Part shown: one piece after another, positions 11,109-20,228 of the stretch
Numbering within the stretch: position 1 is the stretch's first letter
Layout of the letters: each line of letters begins with the position of its first letter
Source of the DNA: Prostheceraeus crozeri
Taxonomy: Eukaryota > Platyhelminthes > Polycladida > Euryleptidae
Length of the DNA stretch: 64,000 bases
Direction: 5' to 3'
Assembly (NCBI GenBank): GCA_907163375.1
Contig: CAJQUW010009249.1
Location: forward strand, 62,001-126,000
Made by a program: the position numbers and the translations under genes
Notes under the pieces: generated by a model
Database searches by the model: none
What the model saw: the letters and a program-made list of their open reading frames with translations, nothing else
What the model was told of the DNA's origin: nothing

Positions 11109-11501
11109 ATGTCTGTAAAACGGAAGGCATCTTCTCGTCAATCGAAACGGTCCTTCAAACCTTCAAGTCAGTTTAAAAAGGCGTTGCGAAAGTCAAACAG
11201 GATACGTGATAATAAGAAGAAGTGTAAATTGATTCAAAATTCAAGTGATGATTTCATTCGTGATATAGCTTTTGCAATACACAAATGTCTACCTATTTAC
11301 AAGCCTCTGTTGAATGCTGGCTCTTTGAATAGCATAAAAAAGTTTTCAAATCCAAGGAGTAGTGATAAGAAAAGGCGAAACTTAATTCAGCGCGGTGGTG
11401 GTGGGTTTCTAAGTATGTTAAATGATATTGGAAACAGTATTAATGGTGTAATCAATAGTCCGCTTGGAAAGATTGCAGCAACTGCTGCAATGTTAATATA
11501 A
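11109..11501 (+). CDS. Small basic protein with protease-cleavable amphipathic tail (candidate minor capsid/lytic protein)
   Basis: 130 residues. Residues 1-45 are strongly basic (KRK, KKK clusters). Residues 94-97 read QRGG, fitting the adenain-type rule x-x-G-G before the cut, followed by G-G-F-L and a C-terminal amphipathic, Gly/Ile/Ala-rich stretch ending AATAAMLI. Adenovirus protein VI has this arrangement: a GG site and then a membrane-active helix. A matching protease is encoded at 18425. The role as a core or membrane-lytic capsid component is inference. It is intact and sits between the 207-residue gene and the next TATA promoter. Confidence 0.6.
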   Translation: MSVKRKASSRQSKRSFKPSSQFKKALRKSNRIRDNKKKCKLIQNSSDDFIRDIAFAIHKCLPIYKPLLNAGSLNSIKKFSNPRSSDKKRRNLIQRGGGGFLSMLNDIGNSINGVINSPLGKIAATAAMLI

Positions 11502-11540
11502 GGTTAGCGAATCATAAAGTGACACGTCATCACTTTGATT

Positions 11541-11568
11541 GATGAGTCATATATAGGTGTATATAAGG
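11541..11568 (+). promoter_or_regulatory. AP-1 and TATA promoter
   Basis: TGAGTCA (11543-11549) is followed 17 bases on by TATATAAGG (11560-11568). The next start codon is 11653. A CGTCATCA half-CRE lies just upstream (11525-11532). This is the same module as at 10246-10309, so the element appears to reuse one promoter design. Confidence 0.6.
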
Positions 11569-11652
11569 AAGACGCTTTAATGATATTTTACCACTTTCAA
11601 GTGACAATTCATTTGCGCTGGTTGAAAGCTCCGAATTAGTACTTGTTGAAAC

Positions 11653-12387
11653 ATGACTCAGAAAATGTATACAATCAGAGAGGAAGGTGACGATTTTGAG
11701 CAAGATCTCTTGAAGCTTCGTCCGACACGAAAGGTGCAAGGGATTGGAAATACATTCTACTTTCAAACCTTGAATTATGGTGATGATGGCTTTTATCTTC
11801 AAGTTCCATTCTTCCACAGTAATGGTATGTCTACATCAGGGTATAGCAATATGAGACAAATGCGAGTGACTTTTCCAAAATGGCAACAGGTGATTCTTAA
11901 AACTATTGACTCTTTCGCGAAAGAATGTGTTGAGCTGCCTGAAAGTGCTCCCACTCATTGGAGAAAGGCATTAGAGGAAGGAGTTGGTTATAAGGAATTG
12001 CCGGAATTCGATACACTGTTTTTAAAACTATCGGATCATTTTCAAGCATTCGATCTTCTTACAAACGCGATGGAATGTGAGGATCTCAAACGGGGTCGCT
12101 ATATGGCCTTAGTGCACGTTACCGGACTTTATATTGGTTCACATGGTTCGACTGGTAAAGTCGCATCTTTACAAATGAAGGTTCTTCAACTAGTCTATGA
12201 ACCACTACCAATTGATAAATGTTTAATTAACATTGATAAGACTGCTTCAAGTGATGGGAAGGAAGAGAGCAAAAAGCGAGGGCGGAAATCTAAAGATGGG
12301 AATCCTAAATTGAAGTTGAAGCGCCAAGATGCTGACTTGAAAACTTTTTATAATCCTAATTGTGATGAGGAAACGCAAATGTTTTAA
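11653..12387 (+). CDS. Polinton protein with basic AT-hook-like tail (244 aa), function unknown
   Basis: An intact frame begins about 85 bases after a TATA box. Residues 25-190 look like a compact beta-rich domain; the strand pattern around RYMALVHVTGLYIG and LQMKVLQLVYEP resembles an OB-type nucleic-acid-binding fold, but that is only a pattern impression. Residues about 203-225 are highly basic with KRGRKSK, an AT-hook or nuclear-localisation type motif. A single-stranded-DNA-binding role in replication would fit, since the element has its own protein-primed polymerase. Another minor virion protein is equally possible. Confidence 0.6.
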   Translation: MTQKMYTIREEGDDFEQDLLKLRPTRKVQGIGNTFYFQTLNYGDDGFYLQVPFFHSNGMSTSGYSNMRQMRVTFPKWQQVILKTIDSFAKECVELPESAPTHWRKALEEGVGYKELPEFDTLFLKLSDHFQAFDLLTNAMECEDLKRGRYMALVHVTGLYIGSHGSTGKVASLQMKVLQLVYEPLPIDKCLINIDKTASSDGKEESKKRGRKSKDGNPKLKLKRQDADLKTFYNPNCDEETQMF

Positions 12388-12512
12388 TTTGTAAATGTAG
12401 CTTGAAAGTTTCTATTCTGAATGTAAATAAACTTGATCTGGAACATGTGTCTGTTTTGTTATTCTAAGCAAAATTAGCGGGATGATGAGTTTAATGTTAA
12501 TGGAATTATAAG

Positions 12513-13137
12513 ATGACAGATTTTCGTCTATTCACTGATCGCACATTGTGTGTCGCTGGACCAAGTCAGTCCGGTAAAACTACATTTGTAAATCAATTGC
12601 TACAATATAGAAATGAAATGTCTAACAAGGAAATTAAGAGAGTCAAATGGTATTATGGAATATTTCAACCACAACTACATTCTGCACTTCGCCAGAAAGG
12701 TCATGAGGTGAAGCAAGGGTTGCCATCAACTGAGGATATCAAAGCAGGTGACTTACTAGTATTAGATGATCTATTACGAGAAAGCAAATCTTCAAAGGAT
12801 GTAACTGAAATGTTCATTCAAACTGCGCATCATAGGGAAGCTTTTATTATCTACATCACCCAAAACATCTTCGATGGAGGGAAAGAGCAAAGAACTAGAA
12901 GTTTGAATACACATTATTTGGCAATATTTAAAAATCCAAGAGATAGCAGTCAGATACATCATCTCAGTAGACAGATATTACCTCAACAACCTAAAGTACT
13001 TTCAAAAATATATGAAGATGTAACAAAGAAACCACATTTATTGATCTAACCCAGGAATGTCCGAACGACTTCGATTTCGAACAAATATCATACCTAATTC
13101 CGCTCAACAAATGACAGTTTTCTCGGTTCACGGTTAG
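12513..13137 (+). CDS. FtsK/HerA-type genome-packaging ATPase (frameshift near the C-terminus)
   Basis: Walker A GPSQSGKT is at residues 16-23 and Walker B LLVLDD at 81-86. A TQN sensor at 116-118 follows a hydrophobic strand (FIIYI), the standard order of the A32-like packaging ATPases of Polintons and related DNA viruses, which pump DNA into capsids. The continuous frame ends at 13049. The conserved tail (L-R-F-R-T-N-I-I-P) is present in another frame from 13048 to a stop at 13137, so a small deletion near 13043-13048 removed the last 30 residues from frame. The ATPase core itself is intact. Confidence 0.85.
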
Positions 13138-13176
13138 TTTTAAGCAATGTACTTTGTTGCCTTATTATTTTCAAAC

Positions 13177-13827
13177 ATGTCGTATTCAAAGATGGTAGTC
13201 ATTCCTCAAGAGGAGTATGCACAATTGACTACATTACAAAGTGCACAGGAAGTCAAAAATATAGATCAACCTATTAGGAATCAACTTAAGGAACTAACAC
13301 AAAAGGATATGGAAATTCAGAAGATTAAGGATCCCTATCGACGAAAGCAGTTAGCAGCTGAAAACATTGACGAGAGGCGACAGATTCGTGACAAGTTGCG
13401 ACGATTTATAACCTTGTCAACACCTCGACCATATCGTGTGCGCGCTGAGCGATTATTTGGCTTCATTGATCCACATGTGAAGTTCAATGAGAGAGGGGAG
13501 ATAATAGATGAAACAACTGGTGATGTTATTAGAAATAGTCACATGGATGACCTTCTACAATATGCTGTCAGAGATGTAAGGCGAAAACTAGGTGCACCAC
13601 AACGGTGGACATATTTTCAGAAAATTTTATCTGATCAAAATGTACCTCACAATATTATTGGAGGACCGACTGTGAATGAATTGGATAGGGGTCACTTACA
13701 AGATGGATCAAAGAGTAAAACACCCACGATGGCGGTCAAGCGAGAGCTTCATGATCTCGATGCTCTGCAACCAAAAAGAGCTACTAGGCGCTCAATGCGT
13801 GTTGCGAAGGAGTATAGTAAATATTAA
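13177..13827 (+). CDS. Conserved Polinton-type protein, unknown function (216 aa)
   Basis: I chose the second Met (13177, MSYSKMVVIP) because the preceding ten hydrophobic residues look like leader noise. The protein is highly charged: residues 20-85 form a long helical, probably coiled-coil segment (KDMEIQKIKDPYRRKQLAAENIDERRQ is helix-prone), followed by RPYRVRAERLFGF and a folded middle part with VRDVRRKLG. The C-terminus is basic. It lies between ATPase and integrase in the same direction, where Polintons often carry an uncharacterised structural or DNA-binding protein. No enzyme motif is visible. Confidence 0.6.
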   Translation: MSYSKMVVIPQEEYAQLTTLQSAQEVKNIDQPIRNQLKELTQKDMEIQKIKDPYRRKQLAAENIDERRQIRDKLRRFITLSTPRPYRVRAERLFGFIDPHVKFNERGEIIDETTGDVIRNSHMDDLLQYAVRDVRRKLGAPQRWTYFQKILSDQNVPHNIIGGPTVNELDRGHLQDGSKSKTPTMAVKRELHDLDALQPKRATRRSMRVAKEYSKY

Positions 13828-13994
13828 GCAAATATGAATTAAGCCTTGCCTCTCTCATATCATGTCGTTACAAAAATTTTGCTGTTGTTTGAAATCTGCG
13901 CTCGAAGGCAAAGGAGAAGAGGGCATAGAGGTTGATATCAATTGTGTTAGCAGTTGCTGTGCGAGTAATACGCGTGCAAATCAGAACAAAGACG

Positions 13995-14994
13995 ATGAGT
14001 ACAGCAGTGAAACTCAGAAAGATTTATTACGACTTAAATCATCCCGCAAGTTTCAGTCGTCCGGAGGTTCTAGCTCGTGCAGCAGGTGTGGGAATAGAGA
14101 AAGTCAAGAAGTGGTTGAGGAGTCAACCGACTTACACTCTTCACAAAAATGCGAGAAAGCGATTTCCAACAAGAAAATATGTTGTTAACAATACAGATAG
14201 TCAATGGCAAGCGGACTTGGCTGACATGCAACAGATATCGCAGTACAATGATGGCTATAAATACATCTTAACCGTAATAGATATTTTATCTCGCTATGCT
14301 TGGGCACGTGCGCTGAAATCTAAACGAGGACCAGAAGTTGAAGCGGCTTTTCAGAGCATTTTCGATGACGGGCGTGTTCCGCAAAGAATACAGACCGATC
14401 AAGGGAAGGAATTCGAAAAGTCTCATGTTCGAAGTCTCCTTAAAAGTCATAATGTGGAATTGTTTAGTGCCATAAGTGCTTATAATGCTGCCATGGTTGA
14501 GAGGTTCAATCGCACACTGAAGACAAAAATATGGCGATATTTCACCGCAAAGCAAAAAATACACATGTTTGGGTAGGTGAGCTGCAAGATTGTATGATAA
14601 GAAAGCGAAAAACATTTCCAATGAAAAGAAAATTAATGTTGGTGATAGAGTTCGGATTTCAAAGGTTAAGTCTACATTTGAGAAGGGGTATCTACCTAAT
14701 TGGACTGAAGAAGAGTTTTTTGTGGATGAAGTAAATACAAAATTTAGACCCACCATGTATAAATTAATAGATTACCATGGCAATCCAATTGAAGGAAAAT
14801 TTTACTCTTATGAATTGCAAGTAGTAGACAGAAGTGAAGAGGTATATATGATTGACAAAATAATTAGGAAGAAAGGTCATGGCAATCAAAGGAAATATCT
14901 AGTTAAATGGAATGGATATCCTGATTCATTCAATAGCTGGATAACGCACCAGGATCTACAAAATGTGGAGGTGGGAGACACTCGTAACTTTTAA
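13995..14994 (+). pseudogene. INT: Retrovirus-like integrase with chromodomain, internally deleted
   Basis: From Met 13995 the protein has a helical N-terminal domain and a DDE core: D74 (WQAD), D135 (TDQG) and E169 (AAMVER), with 33 residues between the last two. The first frame stops at 14576. Another frame resumes at about 14581 with LYDKKAKN, an SH3-like DNA-binding domain (VGDRVRISK, GYLPNWTEE) and a chromodomain (YLVKWNGYP, SWI) ending at 14994. About 60 residues that normally link catalytic core and SH3-like domain are missing at 14550-14580, so this is a deletion plus frameshift. The enzyme inserts the element with a 6-bp target duplication; the chromodomain may guide it to marked chromatin. 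Confidence 0.88.
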
Positions 14995-15034
14995 GCTAAT
15001 ATAGCATGTGCCTTCTTCCATGTATGAGTTTAAC

Positions 15035-16608
15035 ATGTCTACTAACTTCAACATCATTCTTCCAAGCAATAGCAACCCCAAGATATTTCCAAGTAACAAA
15101 CCATCTCTATACTCTGTTGAATTCGCTAATCCAATTACTCTGCATGGACCCCATGAAGTTGCTCTAACTGAAATTACTTATTACAACGATATCAGTTTGC
15201 TAAAGAACAACTATTTTGAATTACATAAAGAAGTGCGAGAGAAGGATGATTGCTTTCGCATATTTCAAAATAGTCTACATGGTACATGGGCTTTTCATCA
15301 TCTAACTTTACATCTTTTTTCAACATCTTTACCATCTGTCCAAAACATGATTAAAATTCAAAAGGCATTTGCAACGTCAACTTTTGATTCTAAGGTTCCC
15401 ACAATGAGCTTGCAAGATACAGAAAAGGAAATCGGTAGAATGTTTGAACGAATAAATGATCTCTTCAAGCTGACTTTGAATAAATTCTACAAACCAGTCA
15501 TAAAGGTGTCAACAAAATTGATGAAGGAAGGGAAGCATGTTCTTCTTGTATTAGGTAAGGATTTCAGTCATACTTTTGGGTATTCCAGAACAACTTTCTC
15601 ATCAAGGTTTTGGTACAATGGACGTGGGTGGAATTCGGAGAGGAAAGTCACTGATTTTAAATGTAGAATTGTGCCATTGTATGCATTACAAAAAAGGAGC
15701 ATCCGAGTAAAAAATAAATTTGAGGTCATTAGAAGTGTTGAAGACTTTGCAAGAAAGTTTCAAGGATCAGTGCCAGAAACGTTAATGACTTGTGAATATA
15801 AGAAAGAGAAAGGAACTTTATTTACTGTTGAAACGGAGGCAGAATTTATTGTTTTTACTAAAAAGATACCATTGGAAAAGTCTGAGTCCGCTGTTATTGA
15901 ATTCGGATCTGAAATGATTGGGATGTTTAAGGGCCTTGAAAGCGCACCTTGGTTGACAGAATTAAATGATACATTCAAGGTTCAATTGTCCTCTTCTAAA
16001 CTCAAAGCATCAACAAATGCTTCATGGGATATCCACGTATACAGCGAAGATTGGGTGATGAATTGTCTACTTCCAGTGAACTTGTAAAAAGAGTTAATTT
16101 GAACATTGAAAGCTTGAAAACGCCATCTGAATTGTGTACAAAGTTAAATGAGTTTGGTGTAGATTGCCTTGATGCAGATGAATATCACTTTTCTTATGAC
16201 CCACATAAGAAACGCATGATTCTAAAGGTAGGGAAGAGCTCTCTTATCAAGCTGGATAGCGTGTTAACGACCACATTGGGATTCTCAAAATCAACTATTT
16301 ATGAAGGCACATCAATAGGCGATACAGCCCCATCACTAGAGCGTGATATAAGTAACTTATACGTATATTGTAGCATTATTGAATAAGCAAGGGTTGGCGA
16401 CATTGACGCCCCACTTCTGCGCACATTTCCTCTCTCATCCGTAAGGAAGCAACTAATCAATCGAGAATTTTTTAACACAATGTATCTACCAATCAGCCGA
16501 AATTTCATCAATAGAATTGACATATCAATTCATGATGACGCAGGAGAAGTAGTACCGTTCTGTGGTGGTGTTACTGTCTTGACCCTACATATTAGGTCAC
16601 GAGAATAA
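15035..16608 (+). pseudogene. PX: PX penton-like minor capsid protein, one frameshift and one in-frame stop
   Basis: The N-terminus has the signature of Polinton PX proteins: F-N-I-I-L-P-S-N-S, FPSNKPS, then ANPITLHGPHEVALTEI. Frame 2 (from 15008 or 15035) holds to about 16050. Reading moves to frame 1 between 16045 and 16075, then meets TAA at 16384-16386 after CSIIE. The same frame continues with VGDIDAPLLRTFPL and ends with DDAGEVVPF, the conserved PX C-terminus, to 16608. Position 16384 is one C-to-T change from Gln. The protein forms the five-fold vertex in the virus-like capsid model. About 520 residues in total. Confidence 0.82.
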
Positions 16609-16651
16609 GGCTTTACGCTATTGTGACTTCCATAGTCATTCAATAGTCATA

Positions 16652-17134
16652 ATGACAGGCATTTACAGTAGACCATCATATCAGAGCGGTTATCCCGTGT
16701 TTGTTGGAGATAGACGACAAGTTGGAGGAGGCATATTTGGTGCACTAAGACGTATGGTTCTTACAACACTCAAAAAGTATGGCGTATCAATCATGAAGCG
16801 TGTTGGAAGCAGGGCTTTAGATTTTGGCGCAAATGTTGCAGCTGATGCGCTTCAAGGTGAGGATCTCGGTGAATCTATGAAAATGCGCGCGTAGCAATCT
16901 GCCATAGACGCATTAGATGATTTAACAAAGACGAGACGTACAGTTCGGAAGAAGCGTAGGAAGTCAAGACAAGTTGGATCCGGTCGAGTTACTAAGCAAA
17001 GACGCAGGAAAAGTAAAAAGCTGACTAGAGCAGCACGTTCTAAATCTAGACGTCGAGTAAAAACAAGAAAGCGCAAACGAAATTCCACAGCTACTAGAAA
17101 CAAGTCAAAACGAAGGAAGACAACATATTTGTAG
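16652..17134 (+). pseudogene. pX/pVI-like core protein, interrupted by one TAG
   Basis: Residues 23-26 read QVGG, followed by GIFGALRRMV and an amphipathic helix, a likely adenain-type cleavage site before a membrane- or DNA-active segment. After residue 80 a TAG (16892-16894) interrupts, but the same frame continues without a break to 17134 with AIDALDDLTK and then about 60 residues that are almost half Arg/Lys, as in adenovirus-like DNA-condensing core peptides. TAG is one C-to-T change from CAG. The gene lies between penton and major capsid genes. Adenoviral analogy is inference from sequence character and position. Confidence 0.65.
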
Positions 17135-17144
17135 AGCTAATACG

Positions 17145-18428
17145 ATGTAGAGTATCAATTCGGCTTTGTGTTTCTTCGATTCTCCCCCACATCAGACAGA
17201 CATCATCTCCTCAACAATTGTAGACATAGTCCCCACAACAAATATCGATGGTAACCAGCAGCCTATTCAGTTTGATATACCTGCCAATCCTCAAGATTAT
17301 ATTGACTGTCAATCCATTGATTTAGAGTTGTGTATACAAATTAAGAAGACTGATGGTACAAATATCGATTCATCCAAGGATAAAGTGGGATTAGCAAATC
17401 TTCCTATTGCCAGTCTGTTCTCAGATGTGTATCTAATATTGAATGACAAACAGATTGAAGGAGGGGATCGAGCATATCCATATGGAGCATACATACATAC
17501 AATGACGCAATTTCAAAAGCAAGCTAAACAGTCACACTTGCAAGTTTCTGGGTGGTATGATGCTCAGCAAGGGAAATTTGATGATGTCTCAAATACAGGG
17601 TTGAAAAAACGAATGGATTTAACAGCGGATTCAAAGGAATTACACTTGAAAGGACCCGTCTATCTTGATTTCCTTCGTCAATCTAGATATCTGCTATCAC
17701 AGGTTAAAATGCAAATAAAATTTATTCGTGCAAATCCTGAGTTCGCGTTAATGGCTTTTGGAGCTACAAACTATCAAGTCAACATAAGTAATGCCGTGCT
17801 CAATGTAAGGCGAGTAACAATGAACCCGTCAGTCATCAACGAGCATGCGACAGGATTGAGGAAAAACAATGCAATATATCCAGTTAATCACAGTGTGTTG
17901 ACAAACTTCACAATTGGTGCGGGATCATCCTCACATGCCTACCTAAATCTTTTTCCCACTGCAATGCCAAAGGCGGTGTATATCACATTTGTGGAAAATG
18001 AGGCATTCATTGGTGCTTTTGAAAAGAATCCATTCAATTTCTAACACTTTAATGTTAGCAAACTAGCACTCTATCATGATGGGAAATTTGTATCTTGCAA
18101 AGCATATGAGCCTAATTTCAAAGATGGTAAATTCGCACGTGAATATGGTTCTACTTTCACCGCCCTCAACATGTTTAATACAGATGATTCAAATGGAATT
18201 ACAATGGATATGTACAAGAATGGCTACTTCTTCATTATGTACAACCTCACAGCAGATGCAGATCTAGGTGGTGAAAGCGTAGGAGTTACAAAGCCTGGAA
18301 ATCTACGACTGGAGGTATCATTTGAGTCACCTTTGAAGAAAACAATTACTTGTCTCATTTATGCTATCTATGATAGCAAAGTTGAGATAACAAGAATGAG
18401 AGACGTGACTGTCAGCTATCAGAGATGA
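17145..18428 (+). pseudogene. MCP: Double-jelly-roll major capsid protein, two in-frame stops
   Basis: One reading frame runs from ATG 17145 to TGA 18426-18428 (about 428 codons) with TAG at codon 2 (17148-17150) and TAA at 18042-18044. The protein has P-P-H-Q-T-D-I near the start, QFDIPANPQDYIDC, IEGGDRAYPYGAYI and, after the second stop, HFNVSKLALYHDG, all matching the pattern of Polinton hexon-like capsid proteins. Both stops are one C-to-T change from Gln, and the second sits where related proteins commonly have NFQH. No frameshift was found. The stop overlaps the protease start codon. Confidence 0.88.
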
Positions 18429-18889
18429 GTAACTTAAGCAACATAGAAATCCTGAGGAAAATGAGGAAAGCTCATCCCTACTCCAAGACAATATTTCTCA
18501 ATGTCTTTTCTAGAGATAATTTACCTGATTCAATTCCTTTCTATCCTTGTTCGCTTATCATCAATACGGATACCAACAATCTTCCCGGAAAACATTTGAT
18601 TGCTGTATACATCAATCGTTATAAAGTTGCCGAATATTTTGACTCTCTTAATCAACCTCGTTTACATGATATCGCATTATGGATGAACAGGTTCTCCTGG
18701 ACTGTTAGGAAAGTGACATCGTTCCCACTTCAAAGTAATACATCTCTAATGTGCGGTGGCTATGTACTCTATTTTGTCAACGAGAGACCATTGAAAAATA
18801 ACTGTAAAAGTGCTTTAGAACTATTTTCAAAAAACTGTGATAAAAATGATGTAATTCTTACTAAATATGTTGAAACAGTTTTGAAATAA
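18425..18889 (+). CDS. PRO: Adenain-like maturation cysteine protease
   Basis: 154 intact residues. The likely catalytic set is His57 (GKHLIAVYI), Asp73 (EYFDS), Gln103 (FPLQSN) and Cys110 (LMCGGY), the order and spacing of Ulp1/adenain-type proteases. Length is slightly below the adenoviral enzyme. The start codon overlaps the capsid stop (ATGA at 18425-18428), which supports this start and coupled expression. Its expected targets are G-G sites in virion proteins; candidate sites occur in the proteins at 11109 (QRGG) and 16652 (QVGG). Confidence 0.9.
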   Translation: MSNLSNIEILRKMRKAHPYSKTIFLNVFSRDNLPDSIPFYPCSLIINTDTNNLPGKHLIAVYINRYKVAEYFDSLNQPRLHDIALWMNRFSWTVRKVTSFPLQSNTSLMCGGYVLYFVNERPLKNNCKSALELFSKNCDKNDVILTKYVETVLK

Positions 18890-19018
18890 AGTTTTATGTT
18901 GTATCATTAACTTGCTCTCTTTTTTTCCAAAACAAGGGTTTATAAGGAAAACAAAAACATATTCATATTTCATCATCTATTCACATATATACAAAATCTA
19001 TTCACATATATACAAAAT
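18890..19018. other. Convergent intergenic gap with short tandem repeat
   Basis: Rightward and leftward gene blocks meet here. 18975-19020 contains two copies of a CATATATACAAAATCTA unit and an extra TTCACATATATACA. Both transcription units presumably end in this AT-rich gap. No further gene. Confidence 0.6.
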
Positions 19019-19588
19019 CTACAATTTGGTTTTCATGAAACATTTTTTCAAATCACATATGATGGGAGGCACATCACTTATGTCTTTAATGCCGGTTATC
19101 ACAATCTTTCCATTATGGAACACATGAACATGATATGGATGCCAGTTAGTCAATTGAGCTGCTGGAAATAGCTCCACTTCATAAGTTAGATTATGTGATG
19201 ATGTAACTTTACGGAAATCATAGTGATAGTGTAATTCACATAACACGGTCATTGTCTTCACTTTCCAATCAGATAATGAATCACCAAGTAAATGTTCCAA
19301 AGTTAAGTGTAGATATGAGAAATCACCCTCCATGACCCTTCCAATATATTGGATTGTTCCATTTGGAAAGAATAGGATAGTGAGAGATCCATCCTTCCTC
19401 TGAATCCTCCATGTTAACATTGAGGGTCTTCCAAGATGTAAGCTCGTTGTCGGCTTCAATTTGCGTTTTATCAGTAACCATTGTTTTCGGTTGGGTATAT
19501 TCCTCTCGATCTCTTGTAGATTGAGTTTTGACTTTGCTTTTGTAGTTAACATCCGATTTACAACTTCCAACCGTTTGATGTCCTCCAT
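19019..19588 (-). CDS. TBP-like protein with two saddle repeats (189 aa)
   Basis: The length matches the roughly 180-residue TBP core. Repeat 1: LNLQEIERNIPN, then LTWRIQRKDGSLTILFFPNGTIQYIG, matching TBP's basic-strand and F-x-x-G-K-x-x-x-T-G pattern. The hinge reads DWKVKTMTVLCELHYH, like TBP's D-F-K-I-Q-N-M-V-G-S-C-D-V. Repeat 2 has TYEVELFPA, like TBP Y-E-P-E-L-F-P, and FHNGKIVITG, like F-x-S-G-K-V-V-L-T-G. Start 19588 gives both repeats in one frame, with no internal stop. Some of the four DNA-intercalating Phe positions look replaced, which needs alignment. The 5' end overlaps the upstream gene by 266 bases. A role in starting transcription of element genes is inference. Confidence 0.72.
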   Translation of the reverse strand: MEDIKRLEVVNRMLTTKAKSKLNLQEIERNIPNRKQWLLIKRKLKPTTSLHLGRPSMLTWRIQRKDGSLTILFFPNGTIQYIGRVMEGDFSYLHLTLEHLLGDSLSDWKVKTMTVLCELHYHYDFRKVTSSHNLTYEVELFPAAQLTNWHPYHVHVFHNGKIVITGIKDISDVPPIICDLKKCFMKTKL

Positions 19589-19949
19589 CTTTAATGAATG
19601 ACGTTATCTGTGGTAGTATCTCTCTTGTAAAGGTTTCCCATGTGACGTCACTGAAACGAAAAAATCGATATTCAACATCTTCACGTTTTGGTGAACAGAC
19701 GTATAGTTTGACTGATGAATCACACTTTATCCATACCTTGTCATCGAGAGGAATCTTGATCCGAGTCTTATGGTTGTCAATGAGATCCGCAAAGTCTTTC
19801 AGTGAAGGCAATGAGTCAATACTAATGCAAACGCCACGATATTTTCGATCACTATTTGCTATTGAATGACGAAATGCTATTCTTTTATAGTTTGTTATGT
19901 GAACGTTTTGAACGTCACTAAGTTTCCATGTTCTAATGTAATGAGGCAT
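19323..19949 (-). CDS. Possible tandem PC4-like (ssDNA-binding coactivator) protein
   Basis: 208 codons. Residues 1-55 and 65-118 look like two copies of a beta-rich unit ending in a helix: GVCISIDSLPSLKDFADLI and FFRFSDVTWETFTREILPQI. This resembles the I-S-L-x-x-x-x-W-x-x-L-x-x-x-I end of the PC4/Sub1 fold that binds single-stranded DNA and promoters. After residue 119 the frame overlaps the TBP-like gene and the tail looks non-conserved, so a natural stop may have been lost or a frameshift may fuse the two proteins. Family assignment is tentative. Confidence 0.45.
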   Translation of the reverse strand: MPHYIRTWKLSDVQNVHITNYKRIAFRHSIANSDRKYRGVCISIDSLPSLKDFADLIDNHKTRIKIPLDDKVWIKCDSSVKLYVCSPKREDVEYRFFRFSDVTWETFTREILPQITSFIKDGGHQTVGSCKSDVNYKSKVKTQSTRDREEYTQPKTMVTDKTQIEADNELTSWKTLNVNMEDSEEGWISHYPILSKWNNPIYWKGHGG

Positions 19950-20228
19950 GTTCCGAAAGCCATGTTTCGAATTTAGGTTTAATGTTTGCCTAAAGTTTGT
20001 TATTTTATTAGCTCAACATATCGGAATGATGTTGAGTACAAATTCTTCACATATTCATTCACATTAGGACTACCTATTTATTAGTAATCATTTCTACATA
20101 TCGGAAAGATGTAGACATTTCAATATTAGTAAGACTACTTATGTATTAGTAAGTGTTGCTACATGTCGGAAGATGCAGCAATCGCAAGATCTATTACAAG
20201 TGGAATATCATATTGTTTTTATTTAGAC

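Noticed and set aside
13862-14188. Cys-rich 108-residue frame before the integrase
   Set aside because: Most of it overlaps the integrase in another frame, and the Cys pattern is irregular. Treated as a shadow.
16384-18044. Reassigned genetic code with UAR as Gln
   Set aside because: Protease, polymerase and other Polinton genes end at normal UAA or UAG, and several genes also have frameshifts and deletions, so ordinary decay is simpler.
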